Source: Ciona intestinalis (lineage: Eukaryota > Chordata > Ascidiacea > Phlebobranchia > Cionidae). From it: a DNA stretch of 64,000 nt. The stretch is taken from the NCBI RefSeq assembly GCF_000224145.3, contig NC_020172.2:2441962-2505961 (forward strand). Reading direction: 5' to 3'. Under the pieces are notes generated by a model. It made no database searches and was not told the DNA's origin. It was given only the letters and a program-made list of their open reading frames with translations. A program made the translations under genes and the position numbers. This document shows positions 23,719 to 35,498 of this stretch, piece by piece (position 1 is the first letter of the stretch; each line of letters opens with the position of its first letter).

Positions 23719-24453
23719 ATGGGTGCTGTGGATGCTCAAGTAAGGCTGGAATTGCAAAAAGAATTTGATGAAATTCAAAAAGTCCAGAAGGAAATTCAAA
23801 AATCAGCAGAACTGCAGAAAAAGCTTGATTCTCAATTAAACCAGAATACTGTTGTGAAAGATGAATTGGAATTCTTGGAGGTTTGTTATGAATCTTACTT
23901 AGTTTTTTCAAGGAGTAAACTGTATATACATTATACATAGCCTATTTGCTTTGCTGCCTGTGCATATAGGTTTCAGCTATTGGTAAGTTTGGAGTATTTA
24001 AACTTGTTAAAGCATCTCCTAATTGTTATATTGATTAATCCACTGCACAAATTCCAACTAAGCATGCCACCCCACTGACCCCAGATTCAGCATATTTATA
24101 AGTAAAATACATGCGAGTCGCAATAGTTTGCATTTAGTTGGTCTTGATGTATGGTTTCTGCAAAGTGCCACATTGAAATTCAGGTTTGATACACAGGTGT
24201 TTTTCAATATGTGTATAAATAGTAAAAATGATGTTCTGTGCAGCCGGAATCGAATGTCTACAAGCTGACTGGTCCTGTTCTTGTCAAGCAAGATTTAGGT
24301 GAAGCTAAAGGCACTGTGTCGAAACGTATTGAATATATAAGCGCTGAAATAAAGCGTCAGGAAACTTTAGTTGCAGACCTTGAAAAGCAGTTAAACAAAC
24401 ATAAAGAAAGTGTTTCAAAAATTCAAGCAAAAGCAACTGCAGTTGCTCATTGA
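23719..24453 (+). CDS. PFDN6: Prefoldin subunit 6
   Basis: Exons 23719-23880 and 24244-24453 give 123 residues. The protein is two long helices (QVRLELQKEFDEIQKVQKEI and the C-terminal EIKRQETLVADLEKQLNKHK) around the beta-hairpin NVYKLTGPVLVKQDLGEAKG, the signature of beta-class prefoldin subunits. It also matches human PFDN6 at ELEFLE, TVSKRIEYISAEIKR and LEKQ. Prefoldin is a cytosolic hexamer that hands unfolded actin and tubulin to the CCT chaperonin. The gene follows RPS12 closely on the same strand. The length is close to the human protein (129). Confidence 0.96.
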
Positions 24454-25005
24454 ATAATGTGTTATATTGTTTCTTTTGTGTCAACTTAGAAACTTGTGTT
24501 TATGTATTGCATGCACAATCTGGGTATATGTAGATGCTGATATAAAAGTGATCAGTTTGAAAGTTTTACAAGTTGGAAGCTTAAGAGCATTGTAATATTA
24601 CTTTTGTAAATTTAATGTATTTTTGTATTAGTTTATTCGGATCTTCAGTTACATATATTTATTTTAAAAGCTAGTTCTTTAAATCTGTTTAACTCGCTAA
24701 AAAAATCAAATTTCAAGTTTATTGTTTTTAAGTACATTAACCATACATGCAATATGCTATGTTCAGTTCTGTAGTATATACCATTAGGGAAGATGAGACA
24801 CCTTTAGCACATAATATTCAAATATCCTGATCGTGTTTTAAACAATTAACAATGGTCTGTGGGAGCGTTGGAAAACCGTTTTACAAATCTTTGTTTACTA
24901 CCAAATGGGACGAGAAAATAAAATAAAAAGGTGTCCCATCTTCTCCCACCGTACCTCATACAATTTAAACTAATTTAAGTATTAACGAAATTACAGACAC
25001 CATGA
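24454..25005. other. Intergenic region between convergent PFDN6 and EF-hand genes
   Basis: It contains 3' UTR sequence and one MITE copy (24771-24960). Nothing else is seen. Confidence 0.6.
24771..24960 (+). mobile_element. MITE copy, GGGACA-type ends
   Basis: The left end 'ttagggaagatgagacacc' is inverted at the right end 'ggtgtcccatcttctccca'. The interior carries 'ctgatcgtgttttaaacaat' and 'tttgtttactaccaaatggg', shared by more than 20 copies in this window. Confidence 0.85.
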
Positions 25006-26229
25006 TTATGTGGTGTTGTCGTGTATAATAGAGAAACAGAATTCTGTGTAATTAATTTTCCCATCCCCGCTCGAGTCTGCATCTTTTATCAATTCGTCAA
25101 CTTCTTCGGGTGAAAGCTTTTCTCCCAACGTCGTTAGGTGATGACGTAGGTCTGACGCCATAATGTGACCTTTCAGGTCTTTATCGAAGACTCTGATCGT
25201 ACGTAAGAACAATTAATTGTTGCGAGGCAAATATATGGTTTGTTTGATAAACGTTGCAATAATGACACTGGCGTTGTTTATAGGGCAAGAATTTTCTCCG
25301 CTGTCAAAAGCGTATAACATACACCTACATTTTATTTGTTTGCTTTTGAATATGATAAGGAGTATTTAATGAAAGTAAGAATTGAAATAATGGGTAAAAA
25401 TCGCTACGTCGGTACACCACAGGTGTTCAGATTCCTTTGGGTTTGAGGCAGGAGCGCAAACGAATTCAACGTCAGCGAACTTCACAACGTCGAAGACGTG
25501 TGTACTTGTGCAGCCTATGGAATACCTGAACGCTTCAGTCAGTTCGTCATCCATCTCCAGAGTAGTTTTCATTATCCTCGCATACAAATCAATCAAGTCT
25601 TTAAAAGCGGCTTCTCCAGTGTTTTTCGGGTCTAGTTCCTACGTAAATAACGAAAGACGTGAACTTATAACCGTAAGTATAAACTGTTTGATTGTTTTAT
25701 TGCTATGCGTGTTAACGTTGCATTTATAAACGGAAGGGGTATATGAAAACTCGTAAGTTGGCAAGTTGCTGCTCATTAGTCTGAGAATAGCAACTGAATT
25801 TGTATGAAAGTGTATATTATTATTAAGGTAGGTGTCTAAAGCGTATATTATTATGTATTATTATTATTAAGGTGAGTATCTAAAGTGTATAGGCAATTAT
25901 TATTAAAATCCGTGTTATACTTTTGAAAGGGCCCAGCACATAATATAAGTCAGAAATGTAGATATACAAAAATGTTAAAATATCTTCATTGCCCTTTTCT
26001 GTATAGGATGTTAAATGTGCTAACGGTAGGCTATCCGTCCCCCCACCACTACATAATTGTAAACCTTTTTAAATTTCTCCAATTCGGACTCAGTTGGTGC
26101 TTGGCCAGCTGCTCGGAGAACGCTTCCTACGTCATCAATCGAGATAAAGTTAGTCCCTTCCGGGTCAAACTTCTTGAATGCTTCGGTAAAGATAACTTGT
26201 TCCTCTTCTGTTAGCTTATCCGATGACAT
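25006..26229 (-). CDS. Calmodulin-like EF-hand protein
   Basis: Exons in coding order are 26065-26229, 25526-25638 and 25006-25192, giving 154 residues with four EF-hand units arranged as in calmodulin or troponin C. Only the fourth loop ([12 protein letters not shown]) has canonical calcium ligands at positions 1, 3, 5, 9 and 12. Loop 1 ([12 protein letters not shown]), loop 2 ([12 protein letters not shown]) and loop 3 ([12 protein letters not shown]) lack several ligands. The layout [19 protein letters not shown] followed by EAFRVFDKD and [10 protein letters not shown] is calmodulin-like, but degenerate loops also fit a myosin essential-light-chain-like or regulatory role. No signal peptide or membrane segment. 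The partner is unknown. Confidence 0.85.
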
Positions 26230-27438
26230 TATGTTGCGAATACGATTTAATGATTCACAGTAGGTTTCTAATCTGTTTTTGTTGTAGACCAAGTCATAGG
26301 TTAAGCGAAAGCGTCGACAAACGATTGTATTTTAATTGCAAAATTCTAATATGGGCGTTTCGCTTGTACTCTAGTTTACTTTACTGTTACGTTAATCTAA
26401 TTCTGAACGATATAGGCCTATATACCTATTCCATAGGCCACTCAATTAAACACGCCTTCGACGTTGTTCTGTGCTGTATATAGACGGTGAAACATCATTG
26501 GCTATAATTTTAATGATAAAACGTTGACCTAAACGGCTCGTACATGTTATTATAAACCTGTTTATATAGTAAGATGAGGGAAGATGGGACACTATTTCAT
26601 TCTATTCTATAGTAAACAAAATACATTTGAAGAATTATAAAACCGTATCCTCGCGACTCCAATAAATTATTGGTAATTGTTTAAAATACGATCAGGATAT
26701 TTGGTTATTTTGCGCTAAATGTGTCCCATCTTCCCCACCCTACTATACAAAACTTTATTCCAACTGGATTTCTACACTCTTTACAGCATTGTACAAGAAC
26801 GAAAGCTTCAATTGCTCTGCTTCGTATTTGTAGACTGAGAACAACCACAAGCGATGTCGGTTTAAATTCAGGTGTTGTTTTGCCGTATCCTATTTCATTC
26901 CATTGTGTTTATGCTTTGAAAGTACTGTACCTCGAATTTTACACGAGGCATATTATGTCACTTTGCATTGGTCTAATTTTTACAACATTTTTGATGTATG
27001 TTTTGTCAATGTAGTCTTAAAGATGGCATTTGAATGTATAGTAGGTTGGGTTTGAGAAAGTCTATGTTTTTATTCTCTACTGGGGATGTTACATGATAAC
27101 GGTATCCACCTTACCACACAGTCGTATATATGCGGTGTGTATGAAGTGCGTATACGGTTTAACGCTCGTACATTAGCGTAAATGAAACAACAGACAACAA
27201 CCATGTTACATTTGAACTATATATATACAAATTGATTTTGTCAAGCCACTACCCCCAGGCCGAAAAGGTATTTACATATGTTTTCTATGCTTAGAATTCG
27301 GGACTATCCCAGTTGGGGCTCCACCATTTTGCTGGGGCGCAAAACTTTGCAAAGTTTTAAAATCGCTCTTGTTTTACAATTGTATATAAGCAATACGTAT
27401 TACGTATATTTACCTTTTTGCTTCTTTTTTTTACAGAA
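26230..27438. other. Divergent intergenic region (EF-hand / RAMA-like gene)
   Basis: It holds the 5' flanks of both neighbours and one MITE at 26565-26747. No further gene is seen. Confidence 0.6.
26565..26747 (-). mobile_element. MITE copy, GGGACA-type ends
   Basis: Ends 'gagggaagatgggacac' and 'gtgtcccatcttccccaccc' are inverted, flanked by TATAGT/ACTATA. The interior is inverted relative to 24771 ('ggtaattgtttaaaatacga'). Confidence 0.88.
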
Positions 27439-30400
27439 ATGGAAGATATAGTGATTGAAGACAGTTTGACCTTGGATTTAAATGAATATTTAGAAGAACA
27501 GTCGTTCGGAAATCCCATAATATTGTAAGTGAAGTTTAGAGGTATAAAATAACTTATGTTAAAGTGTTGTTGTCTTTTTAGCAACTAACATAAAAACTAC
27601 CAGTAGAATGGCACAGCATATATATATTTATATATATTATATACAGCATATATATATTTATATATATATTTATATATATGTTACTTCAGCATTTTTTTTA
27701 ACACTTTTTGCATTTTCTACCACAGGCCAGGGGATGTACCTGTTGAAAATTATGACAGTGATGTAACTTGTTTATCTGTTGAAAGTTGTGATGTGGGTTA
27801 CAACAGGCACCACCATTCAGCTGTGTGAGTCAGAGTGAGGTATTAAGGTTTCAATATGTGTGGTAACTTTGGGTTATATAGACAAACCAAAAAATCACTT
27901 TTTAAAAATCACAACTACAGTTTTATAAAAACAAAACCAATAAAAATCACTTCCACATTTTAAAACCTGTACGAACTATAAGTAGGATAACAGTTTGAAA
28001 AGTAATTTGCACCAATAATATTTTTTGTTTTATACTGATTTTCATTTACAATACACTTGTAACTTAGTATTGAAGGTAATATTCACATACTTGTTGATAG
28101 ACTGTCGAAGCAATTGATTGTCATTCGGAATCTCAAGATTCCATTTCAGTTCTCCCACCAAGTCAACTTTCTTTATTTTCAACAATTCCTGAAACTCCAG
28201 CAAGTCATTTGAAATCAACAAATGAAAATTATAACAATGTTATTGAGGTATGTGACCTGTTACCTTGCTTATCATTTTTATCACTTTTTGAATGATATGT
28301 TTCCAATATTCTGTTATTCCTAAATATAAATCGAATCTGAAACATCTATTCATTTTCTGCACTTACTTTTTAAACCGACATTTTAATTTTCATTTAACTT
28401 TTAATTAATAATAAGTTTCTTGAAGACTCGTTAAAATAACAATTTGTTTTGCAGTGTACTACAGGCTTAAGCCTCAACCAGCAAACAACACCACCAAAGA
28501 GAAGTGAAGAACCTACTCTTGCAACTGCCTCTAAACCATTTATATTACCTAATCAAGTTACCCAATTTTTACAATCACCAACAAAAACATCTGATACTTT
28601 TACTCCATCTCTTCAACCAACAATACATGAGGATGAAAATGAAATCTTCACCCACGCACCTAATGCAACTTCACCACTAACAACTAGTGATGTTCTCACT
28701 CATTCACCCCAACCAATTTTCCCACCTTCAACTTCCACAACTACAACACTTGATGATATTTTTACCCAACAACCTGAAATACCAGCAACTGCAACAAATA
28801 ATATTTTTACACAAGCAGAAAATGTAGATCCAACTCTGTCTACAACACAAACTACTGCAGATGATATTTACACCCAACAAACCAAAATTTCATCAAACAC
28901 TTCTGATAATATTTTTACTCAAAAAGCAACAATACCTGCAACACAAAATGCAGTGTATGATATTTTCACTCAACAAACTGAAAAAGCAACCACTATGCTT
29001 GACGATGTTTTCACACAAAAAGAAAATGAAACAACTCCAACTCAAACTTTAATAGATGATATTTTTACCCAACAAACTGAAATACCAACATCAACAATTG
29101 ATGATGTTTTTACACAAGTAGAAAATGAAGGAAGGCCATCCACATCTTCAACACAAAGTACAATAGATGATATTTTGACCCAACAAGCTAAAATGTCAAC
29201 TCCAACAAAGAATCAATATACTGAAGTTACAGATAGTGCTCTGCTCAACTATTCCAGCAATGGTATGATATGAATATGATGTATGGTACCATTCAACAGT
29301 ATAAGACATCAACGGTATTATAGGATGTTATGGTATCAACAGTATTAGCCATAGGCATAAATGGTATGAATTTACTTTTTTATTTTATGAGTTAGAAATG
29401 GCCTTCATTACAAGTCCCTTGACATGCTTGCAGTAGAATCTCACATATATAGAATACAATACATGTGCAGTTGTGTCAATCACAATTCTTTCAACTTTAT
29501 CACTTTTCTAGATGATGATTGTATAATAATAGATCCGCCTGCCAGTCAAACAACTTCAGGAATAAATGAAAAAAGAAAGATTGTTGAAAACAAAGTTGAA
29601 AAAACCAAGCGACATAAAAGGAGAAAGTAAGATGATATTTAATTTTTTTTCCATTCCATGGAAGTAGTATACCACATACTTGCTTTGCTTGGAACTATTG
29701 TTTTAGCTATTTAGTTAACATTATACTTATTTCAAAGAAAGATCAAATTCACCCAACCCTCCCAGTTTTCCTTAAGTCAAGTAAGATGTGATGATATAGA
29801 AGAACCACCTTATAGTAATAAGGTAATTTACCTAAAATCTATTATATAACAATTACAATATGAATATGGTGGTGAATTTTTGTTTTAAAAAAACAAAGAC
29901 ACATAATTACAAGTTTACAACTGCTGCAATTAAGTTGTACCTTTATAATTTTCAAAATTTCTACATACAAAAAATGGATGATTATTCACTTACAAGTATT
30001 CATGGTAACTTAAGTCAGCAGGATAAGGTGTATATAATATTGTCATATTGTGTCACAGTTGTATTATTTTCTGTACATGTGTTTTAAACTCATCTGTAAC
30101 AGTTATAATTTATTCACAATTTATTAGTTCAGGCTGTGAATTCTTTTCTACACAGCTTCATCGAAAGCAAATGGAAGAACTAAACATAATTCAGGCCAAA
30201 ATATCATCTGTGAAGAAAGTGCTTGCTATGAAACAGAAGAGATATTATGGTATGTGTGATAGTGGATTGTATATTTACATTAGTAACATATGCTGTTAGC
30301 TTTACAAGGAAACTTAAACAATATGTATATAGACAAGACTAAACTGTTTATTTGTATACTGTATAATTAGTTAAGTTAAAATAAAGGGTTTTGAAGTATT

Positions 30401-33400
30401 AAAAGCATGTAGGGTACTCGGAAAGTCACCGGGCACTTACATATTTAAAAACAGATAAGTTTTAGTATAGAATCCAGGATGTAAATATGAATGACAATTA
30501 TAAATGATGTTATAAATGGCCCACATTAGCATCAATACAGACCGATGTTGTTTTGTTTTTTTAAAGACCTTTAATCAGTTGCTACCAAAAAAATGTTTTG
30601 AACACTGCATTGTGACTTTCCGGACACCTTGTATATTGACGTTGACAGTGTTGTACAAATTATTTGAGTAGTGTATAGGCATCTAGTGAATAAGCATGCA
30701 TATTGATTAACATCTAGTCTAGTGTACAGAGTGATCTAGTGTATGTGCATATGCATATAATTTTAACAGTGCAGTAGGTCTATAAGGTAATTGAACAGAA
30801 GTTAAATGATAGTAATCACAGGTAACGCAGAACATATATTGAAAGGAGAAGTAAGGAAAAGGATTGAGAAAATTAAAGATCATTTATATGATAAACAGTC
30901 ATCTTCTGAAAGGTTACATATTGTCTGTATAGTTAGGAAATTTATTGAAGAATTTGTTATAAGATTTAGATTGTTGGAGCAATAACCGCATTTTGTAATT
31001 TATAAGTTGCACAGGTTAGTTAGAAAGTCACTGCGCACTTACATTTTTATTACTAGATGTTTCAGTACAGAGTCTAAGAGGTAAATATGAATGACAATTA
31101 AAAGTGATGTTGAAAGTGACCCCCATTTGTATCCATACAGGCTTGGAACTTCTTATTTTGTTTCCATACACCTCAATCTGTAAATACAAAATAATTATTA
31201 GAATAGTGCACACTTACTAAACACCCTGTATTTATGTTATCACTGTTATCTGTATAAAGAAAAACAAAAAAACACATAAGGTAACAGAACAACAAATAGG
31301 GTATATTTTGCGTAAAAATAAGTTATCTCTCTAGTGACAGTGAGCAAAAGCGAGATCACTCCCAGCTCCTCCGGATGCGAGAGAATCGACTTGAAGCGAT
31401 CCTCGTTGCTCGGGATAAATTGTTGGAGGAACTGGATCAGATGGGAGGATGTGAGGAAGAGGATGAGGTGTGGTGTCATGATTGAATGAATGATTGAATT
31501 TTACTTATTTATCCTTGTGTGGCAACAACACTAGATGCAACACGGCTGTTCTGTTTCCTAAACCTCACGCCCGCTTACGATTTACCATGTATTTTACTTT
31601 ATAGGAATTTTTATATATTTAATTTTATAATGTTTGGTTGACATATTAGAATTAGATGTTCCTTTTAGACACTACTGGGTTGGGACAATTGCCGTTAAGT
31701 GTCTAAGGACAAACACGTCCACGGTAGTAGCAGGTAGCAGCATTAAGCCTTAAACCCATGTCCACGGCACCAGACTATCATGTTTATTGTTCTGGCAGAC
31801 TTGACTTAGATTTATTTTTTCAACTAAACTTAATATCACCTAGTATATCTAACCAGTATTACACGTTTAATACAGGATGAAGATATTGAATCAAGTCAAT
31901 CCATCTTACCTGTTAATGTCCCTCTCTATAAAAGGCAAGTAAATTACAACTATAAGTTAAATTTAAAAATAGTTTATGTCACTGTTTTATTCTGGCCTAT
32001 TTTATATACCTCATGCCCATTTATCCTGAATTTTTATTTTTTGTATGTTTGACAATTTGGACGACCCACGAGTAGGCCCTGGGTTGAATCAATTACATTA
32101 GTGTCTTGGGTGACCGCGTTGAGCCTTGAACCTGGTATCCTGTAAGGCTAGCGCTCTCATCAATATGCTTGGAGGTTGAAGTGTGTATATGGATATAAAA
32201 TAACTTATATTTAAACTTTCAGTTTTACTGTGAAACTACCAACAAGTACCACCACTACAAAGCAAAGCAAAATGAAACGACCGCAGGGATTCAGACAAAT
32301 ACAGCTTCCTAATAAGAACACAAAGACCACATCCACACGCCCTATTATATACGTTGTACCAAACAGTTGCACCACACAAAAAGGAACAGCCATGCCTGTA
32401 ATATCAAGAGTTAAGAGTCCGCAAATCCATCACATTTCACGCACTCCCCAACCAACAAAGATCAAGATCATACAACATAGTAACAACCAACACCATACAC
32501 TTACAAACAAACCGATATCTACTTTACCTACTACTTCCAGTATTACCCCTAAATTGATACCCACCCCCCCAAATCGTTTTGTGAACCCCAAAGCCCCAAA
32601 ACCTATACTATTACCCGAAATAACCCAACCAAAGTCATTTTCCCCTATTTTCCAAGCCCTTAGTCAATCTGGAATACCCAATATACCTATGTCCACCCAT
32701 ATGCTACCAACTAAATCACCAAACACTTCACAACACCCAGCTCAAGCAGACATACAGCAAGACAAACTTGATTTGAATCTCAGTTATCTACTAAAGAACA
32801 AAATTATCCAACAAGGTTCAAACGCTTTGAAATTAAAATCTATGGGGGTAAGGAACTTATATCTACAGTATTTATTACCAAAGTTATAAAATGACGTTGT
32901 ATTATTTATCAACTATTGAAAATTAGGTAGTATATATTTTGTTGGGGTAAGATAATCCATGTTTTATTCTCCTTTATCGCCCCATTTGGTAGTAAACAAG
33001 GAATGTTTACAGAACTATATCCTATAAATATTGAAACACGTTTAGGAAAAGAAAATTATGTGCTAATCCATCTTATCCTACAATACTATAACACATTTAA
33101 TTTTAAAATCTGTGAAGTTAAAAATATTCTCATTTCCAGACAGAGCATGTTGCTTCACTGACGAGCAACGGTTCCATTCTGACGTCAGAATTTCAATTAT
33201 ACGTCACTCCAGTAGCGTGGATTAAGGGGGTGACGGGAAGAAGTTATTCCAAAGTTAACGCTTTTAAAATGGTAAGAAACACAAAATCTAAATAATATGT
33301 ACGCCTGTTTATTACAAACGATGCCACTTAGGCTACGAAGATGAAGGATCCGAAATTAATGTGGTTTTGCCAACTATCGTTTCGTTACTAATTCCTTTAA

Positions 33401-34152
33401 CTTTATTTATTTAAATAAATTGAACTGTATTCGAAGAGTATAAAATGTATGTTGGGTTATGGCAATAGGTATATTGTACACATTTTGATGAGTTTATACA
33501 AATTTATAATTTAAAGTTTCAAGTTTATATTTTAAAGTTTTATTCTCACATAGGTAACTTACTTGGACGAGCCACTTTATAATATATCTATGAGAGTAGC
33601 ACAGAAGACACAAGCTGCTGTAATGCCTCAACAACAAAGTAATATTTTGTGTTTTGTTTTAGAGTATTTTAAGAATGGCTTTTACTTTTTTGTAGCAGGC
33701 AATTACAGCAGTTATAATATGGGTGTTCTGGTTCATTACTATGTGTGTAACCTTGTGTGTGATTTTATATATATGTGCAAATGCACATGCTTCTATAGTT
33801 GCAGCAGCATTAACAAGCCTCGTACCTGTATCATCTGGGTAAGGGCGCTGTAACAACAGTACCACAGACGCTTTATTATAACAGGAAAATTAGTTACTCT
33901 AACTAACACATGATCATTTGGTTGGTCATTAATACATGTTTAAGTTTGTTTTCATTTACAGCAACATTTGATGACGTAAGAATGACGTCAACTCCTCAAA
34001 AATCTCCCGTGGACGACTTGGTTGGATTTTTAATGTCTTGCAGGATTCGTCTTGTTCAGGACGACGAATTCTTTATTACGACACAATTATGTGCGCGGCA
34101 TGGCGGTGACGAATTCGAGATGATGAAACATTATATTGACACCGATTGGTGA
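27439..34152 (+). CDS. Unnamed nuclear protein: TQ-motif array, SIM-like and basic motifs, coiled coil, RAMA-like domain
   Basis: Exons: 27439-27524, 27726-27792, 28101-28247, 28455-29262, 29512-29626, 29738-29822, 30156-30249, 30822-30912, 31335-31467, 31876-31934 (GC donor), 32223-32847, 33140-33271, 33554-33638, 33962-34152; 905 residues, phase consistent. Residues about 160-340 hold nine [IV][FYL]TQ motifs, mostly preceded by two acidic or Asn residues. Residues about 370-408 start DDDCIIID, an acidic SUMO-interaction-like motif, and end in basic KRHKRRK. A charged coiled coil spans about 437-545. A Thr/Pro/Lys-rich stretch precedes residues about 771-842, where SNGSI, LYVTPVAWIKGV and KVNAFKMVTYLDEPL fit my recollection of eukaryotic RAMA domains (MPND, ANKRD31). 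No ankyrin repeats are seen. A chromatin, DNA-damage or meiotic role is inference only. Confidence 0.75.
27600..27684. repeat. AT-rich microsatellite
   Basis: Alternating TA runs broken by 'cagcatatatata' and 'ttatatata' in the first intron of the RAMA-like gene. Confidence 0.7.
31500..31790 (-). mobile_element. tRNA-derived SINE, tail type 1
   Basis: Read on the minus strand, a tRNA-like head is followed by 'acggcaattgtcccaaccca' and the tail 'gcgggcgtgaggtttaggaa'. It lies in an intron of the RAMA-like gene. Confidence 0.65.
31985..32172 (-). mobile_element. SINE (tail type 1), diverged
   Basis: 'Atacctcatgcccattta', 'gtatgtttgacaatttgga' and 'gttgagccttgaacct' follow the type 1 SINE order. 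It lies in the intron after the GC donor. Confidence 0.55.
32927..33090 (-). mobile_element. MITE copy, diverged
   Basis: 'Ttggggtaagataatcc' and 'ccatcttatcctacaatac' are inverted ends; 'catttggtagtaaacaagga' is the family interior, in reverse orientation. It lies in an intron of the RAMA-like gene. Confidence 0.75.
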
Positions 34153-34476
34153 AATCGTTTTTTTTGTGTTATTATTGTATTCATTCGTTTTTTTGTTTGT
34201 GTTTTTAAATGTTGGAAATATACAATCAAGTTGCTAATAATGCTGATAAGCAAACACGAATGTTTTGTTGTGGAAAGTAGTTTTCGTCAAGTAGGCAATG
34301 TCTTTGGTTGGTTATCTGTTTGAAATATATGTAGAGGTATTCGAGTTGGTACGATCGTATAGGTCATAGCTTGCAACTTATACCACCTAGGTTATAGTTA
34401 TAACGACATTAGAGCGACAGTGTATTTGGTGCATGAGGTCTCTAAAATTATGCAAGTTGTGTTAGGGCAGAAGTTC

Positions 34477-34672
34477 TATAGTAGGATGGGGGAAGGTGGG
34501 ACACCTTTAGCATACAATATCCGTATATCTTGATCGTGTTTTAGACAATTAATAACGGTATATTGGGGTCGTGAGGTTACAGATTTATAATTCATTGAAT
34601 GTTTTTTGTTTACTGCTAAACGGAGAAAAGACGAAAGTTAAAAATTGTCCCATCTTCCCCTATTGGGTTTTA
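34477..34672 (+). mobile_element. MITE copy, GGGACA-type ends
   Basis: Starts 'tatagtaggatgggggaagg' and has 'ttgtcccatcttcccct' at the right, with the family interior 'cttgatcgtgttttagacaa'. The right terminus is eroded. Confidence 0.85.
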
Positions 34673-34885
34673 CATCTATCATGGCAGATACTCAATACAT
34701 ATTGAGTGTAATAGGTTACAATATACGAAGTTATTTTCTGCGCTATTTACCAATATAGTATAGATGGTACACAACATACAACTGATTGACGCTTTTTTAT
34801 GACGAAACCAAAACTGTAGGGCATTTTTGTAACGTATAAACACGCAGAAGGAATGCTGTCTGCTCAAGGCTGGGTGCGCATTGTA

Positions 34886-34950
34886 GGCAAGAATTCAAAA
34901 AGCGCTTTTGCCCGTGTATAATAATCACGCGGCGTTGATTAAAAACGCCG
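34886..34950. repeat. Two adjacent hairpin-forming palindromes
   Basis: 34886-34912 pairs 'ggcaa' with 'ttgcc' around 'aaaagcgctttt'. 34930-34950 pairs 'cggcgtt' with 'aacgccg' across a 7-base loop. No Pol III box or terminator was recognised. Confidence 0.5.
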
Positions 34951-35228
34951 ATTGCAAGAACAGCAAGCAGTTTCTTGTTGTTTTGAGTTCACTAGTGTAA
35001 GGTCGTTGTTTGGTGAGGAAGTTGTTTCATATGAATAGTATAGTTGGTCAGGATGTTACCAGGTTTTGTAATGTGTACGACGTAATCAATTTTAGCTTGC
35101 AGTTTGTAGATAATGTCTAAAATGATTATATTACCTAGCTTCACTGATATGGTCATACTTTATATTGGTTTTTAGTAACTGCGAATACAGATTGATTAAA
35201 ATTGAAAATACTAGACGTGTGTAATGTA

Positions 35229-35427
35229 TATAGTACTGTGGGGGAAGATGGGACACTTTTATAGCTAATAATATTCAAATATTCTGATCGTGTTTTAAAC
35301 AATTACCAACGGTTCATGGGGGTCGAAAGGATACGGTTTTATAATATTTTGAAAGTTCTTTGTTTACTACAAACGGGGACGAGAAAATAGAATTAAAAAG
35401 TGTCCCATCTTTCCCCACCCTACTATA
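35229..35427 (+). mobile_element. MITE copy, GGGACA-type ends
   Basis: Complete-looking: 'tatagtactgtgggggaaga' to 'cccaccctactata'. It ends 72 bases before the presumed cyclin start codon. Confidence 0.9.
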
Positions 35428-35498
35428 TGTAGTTGGTCTTCGTAATAAAATTAAGAGCAAAAACTTGCAATTACAGACATAGCCTGCTTTGATTAGAT

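Larger units (their letters stand above)
34153..35498. other. Intergenic region between the RAMA-like and cyclin genes
   Basis: It contains 3' UTR, two MITEs (34477 and 35229) and two short palindromes (34886-34950). The presumed cyclin promoter is the last 70 bases plus MITE sequence. No gene is seen. Confidence 0.6.
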
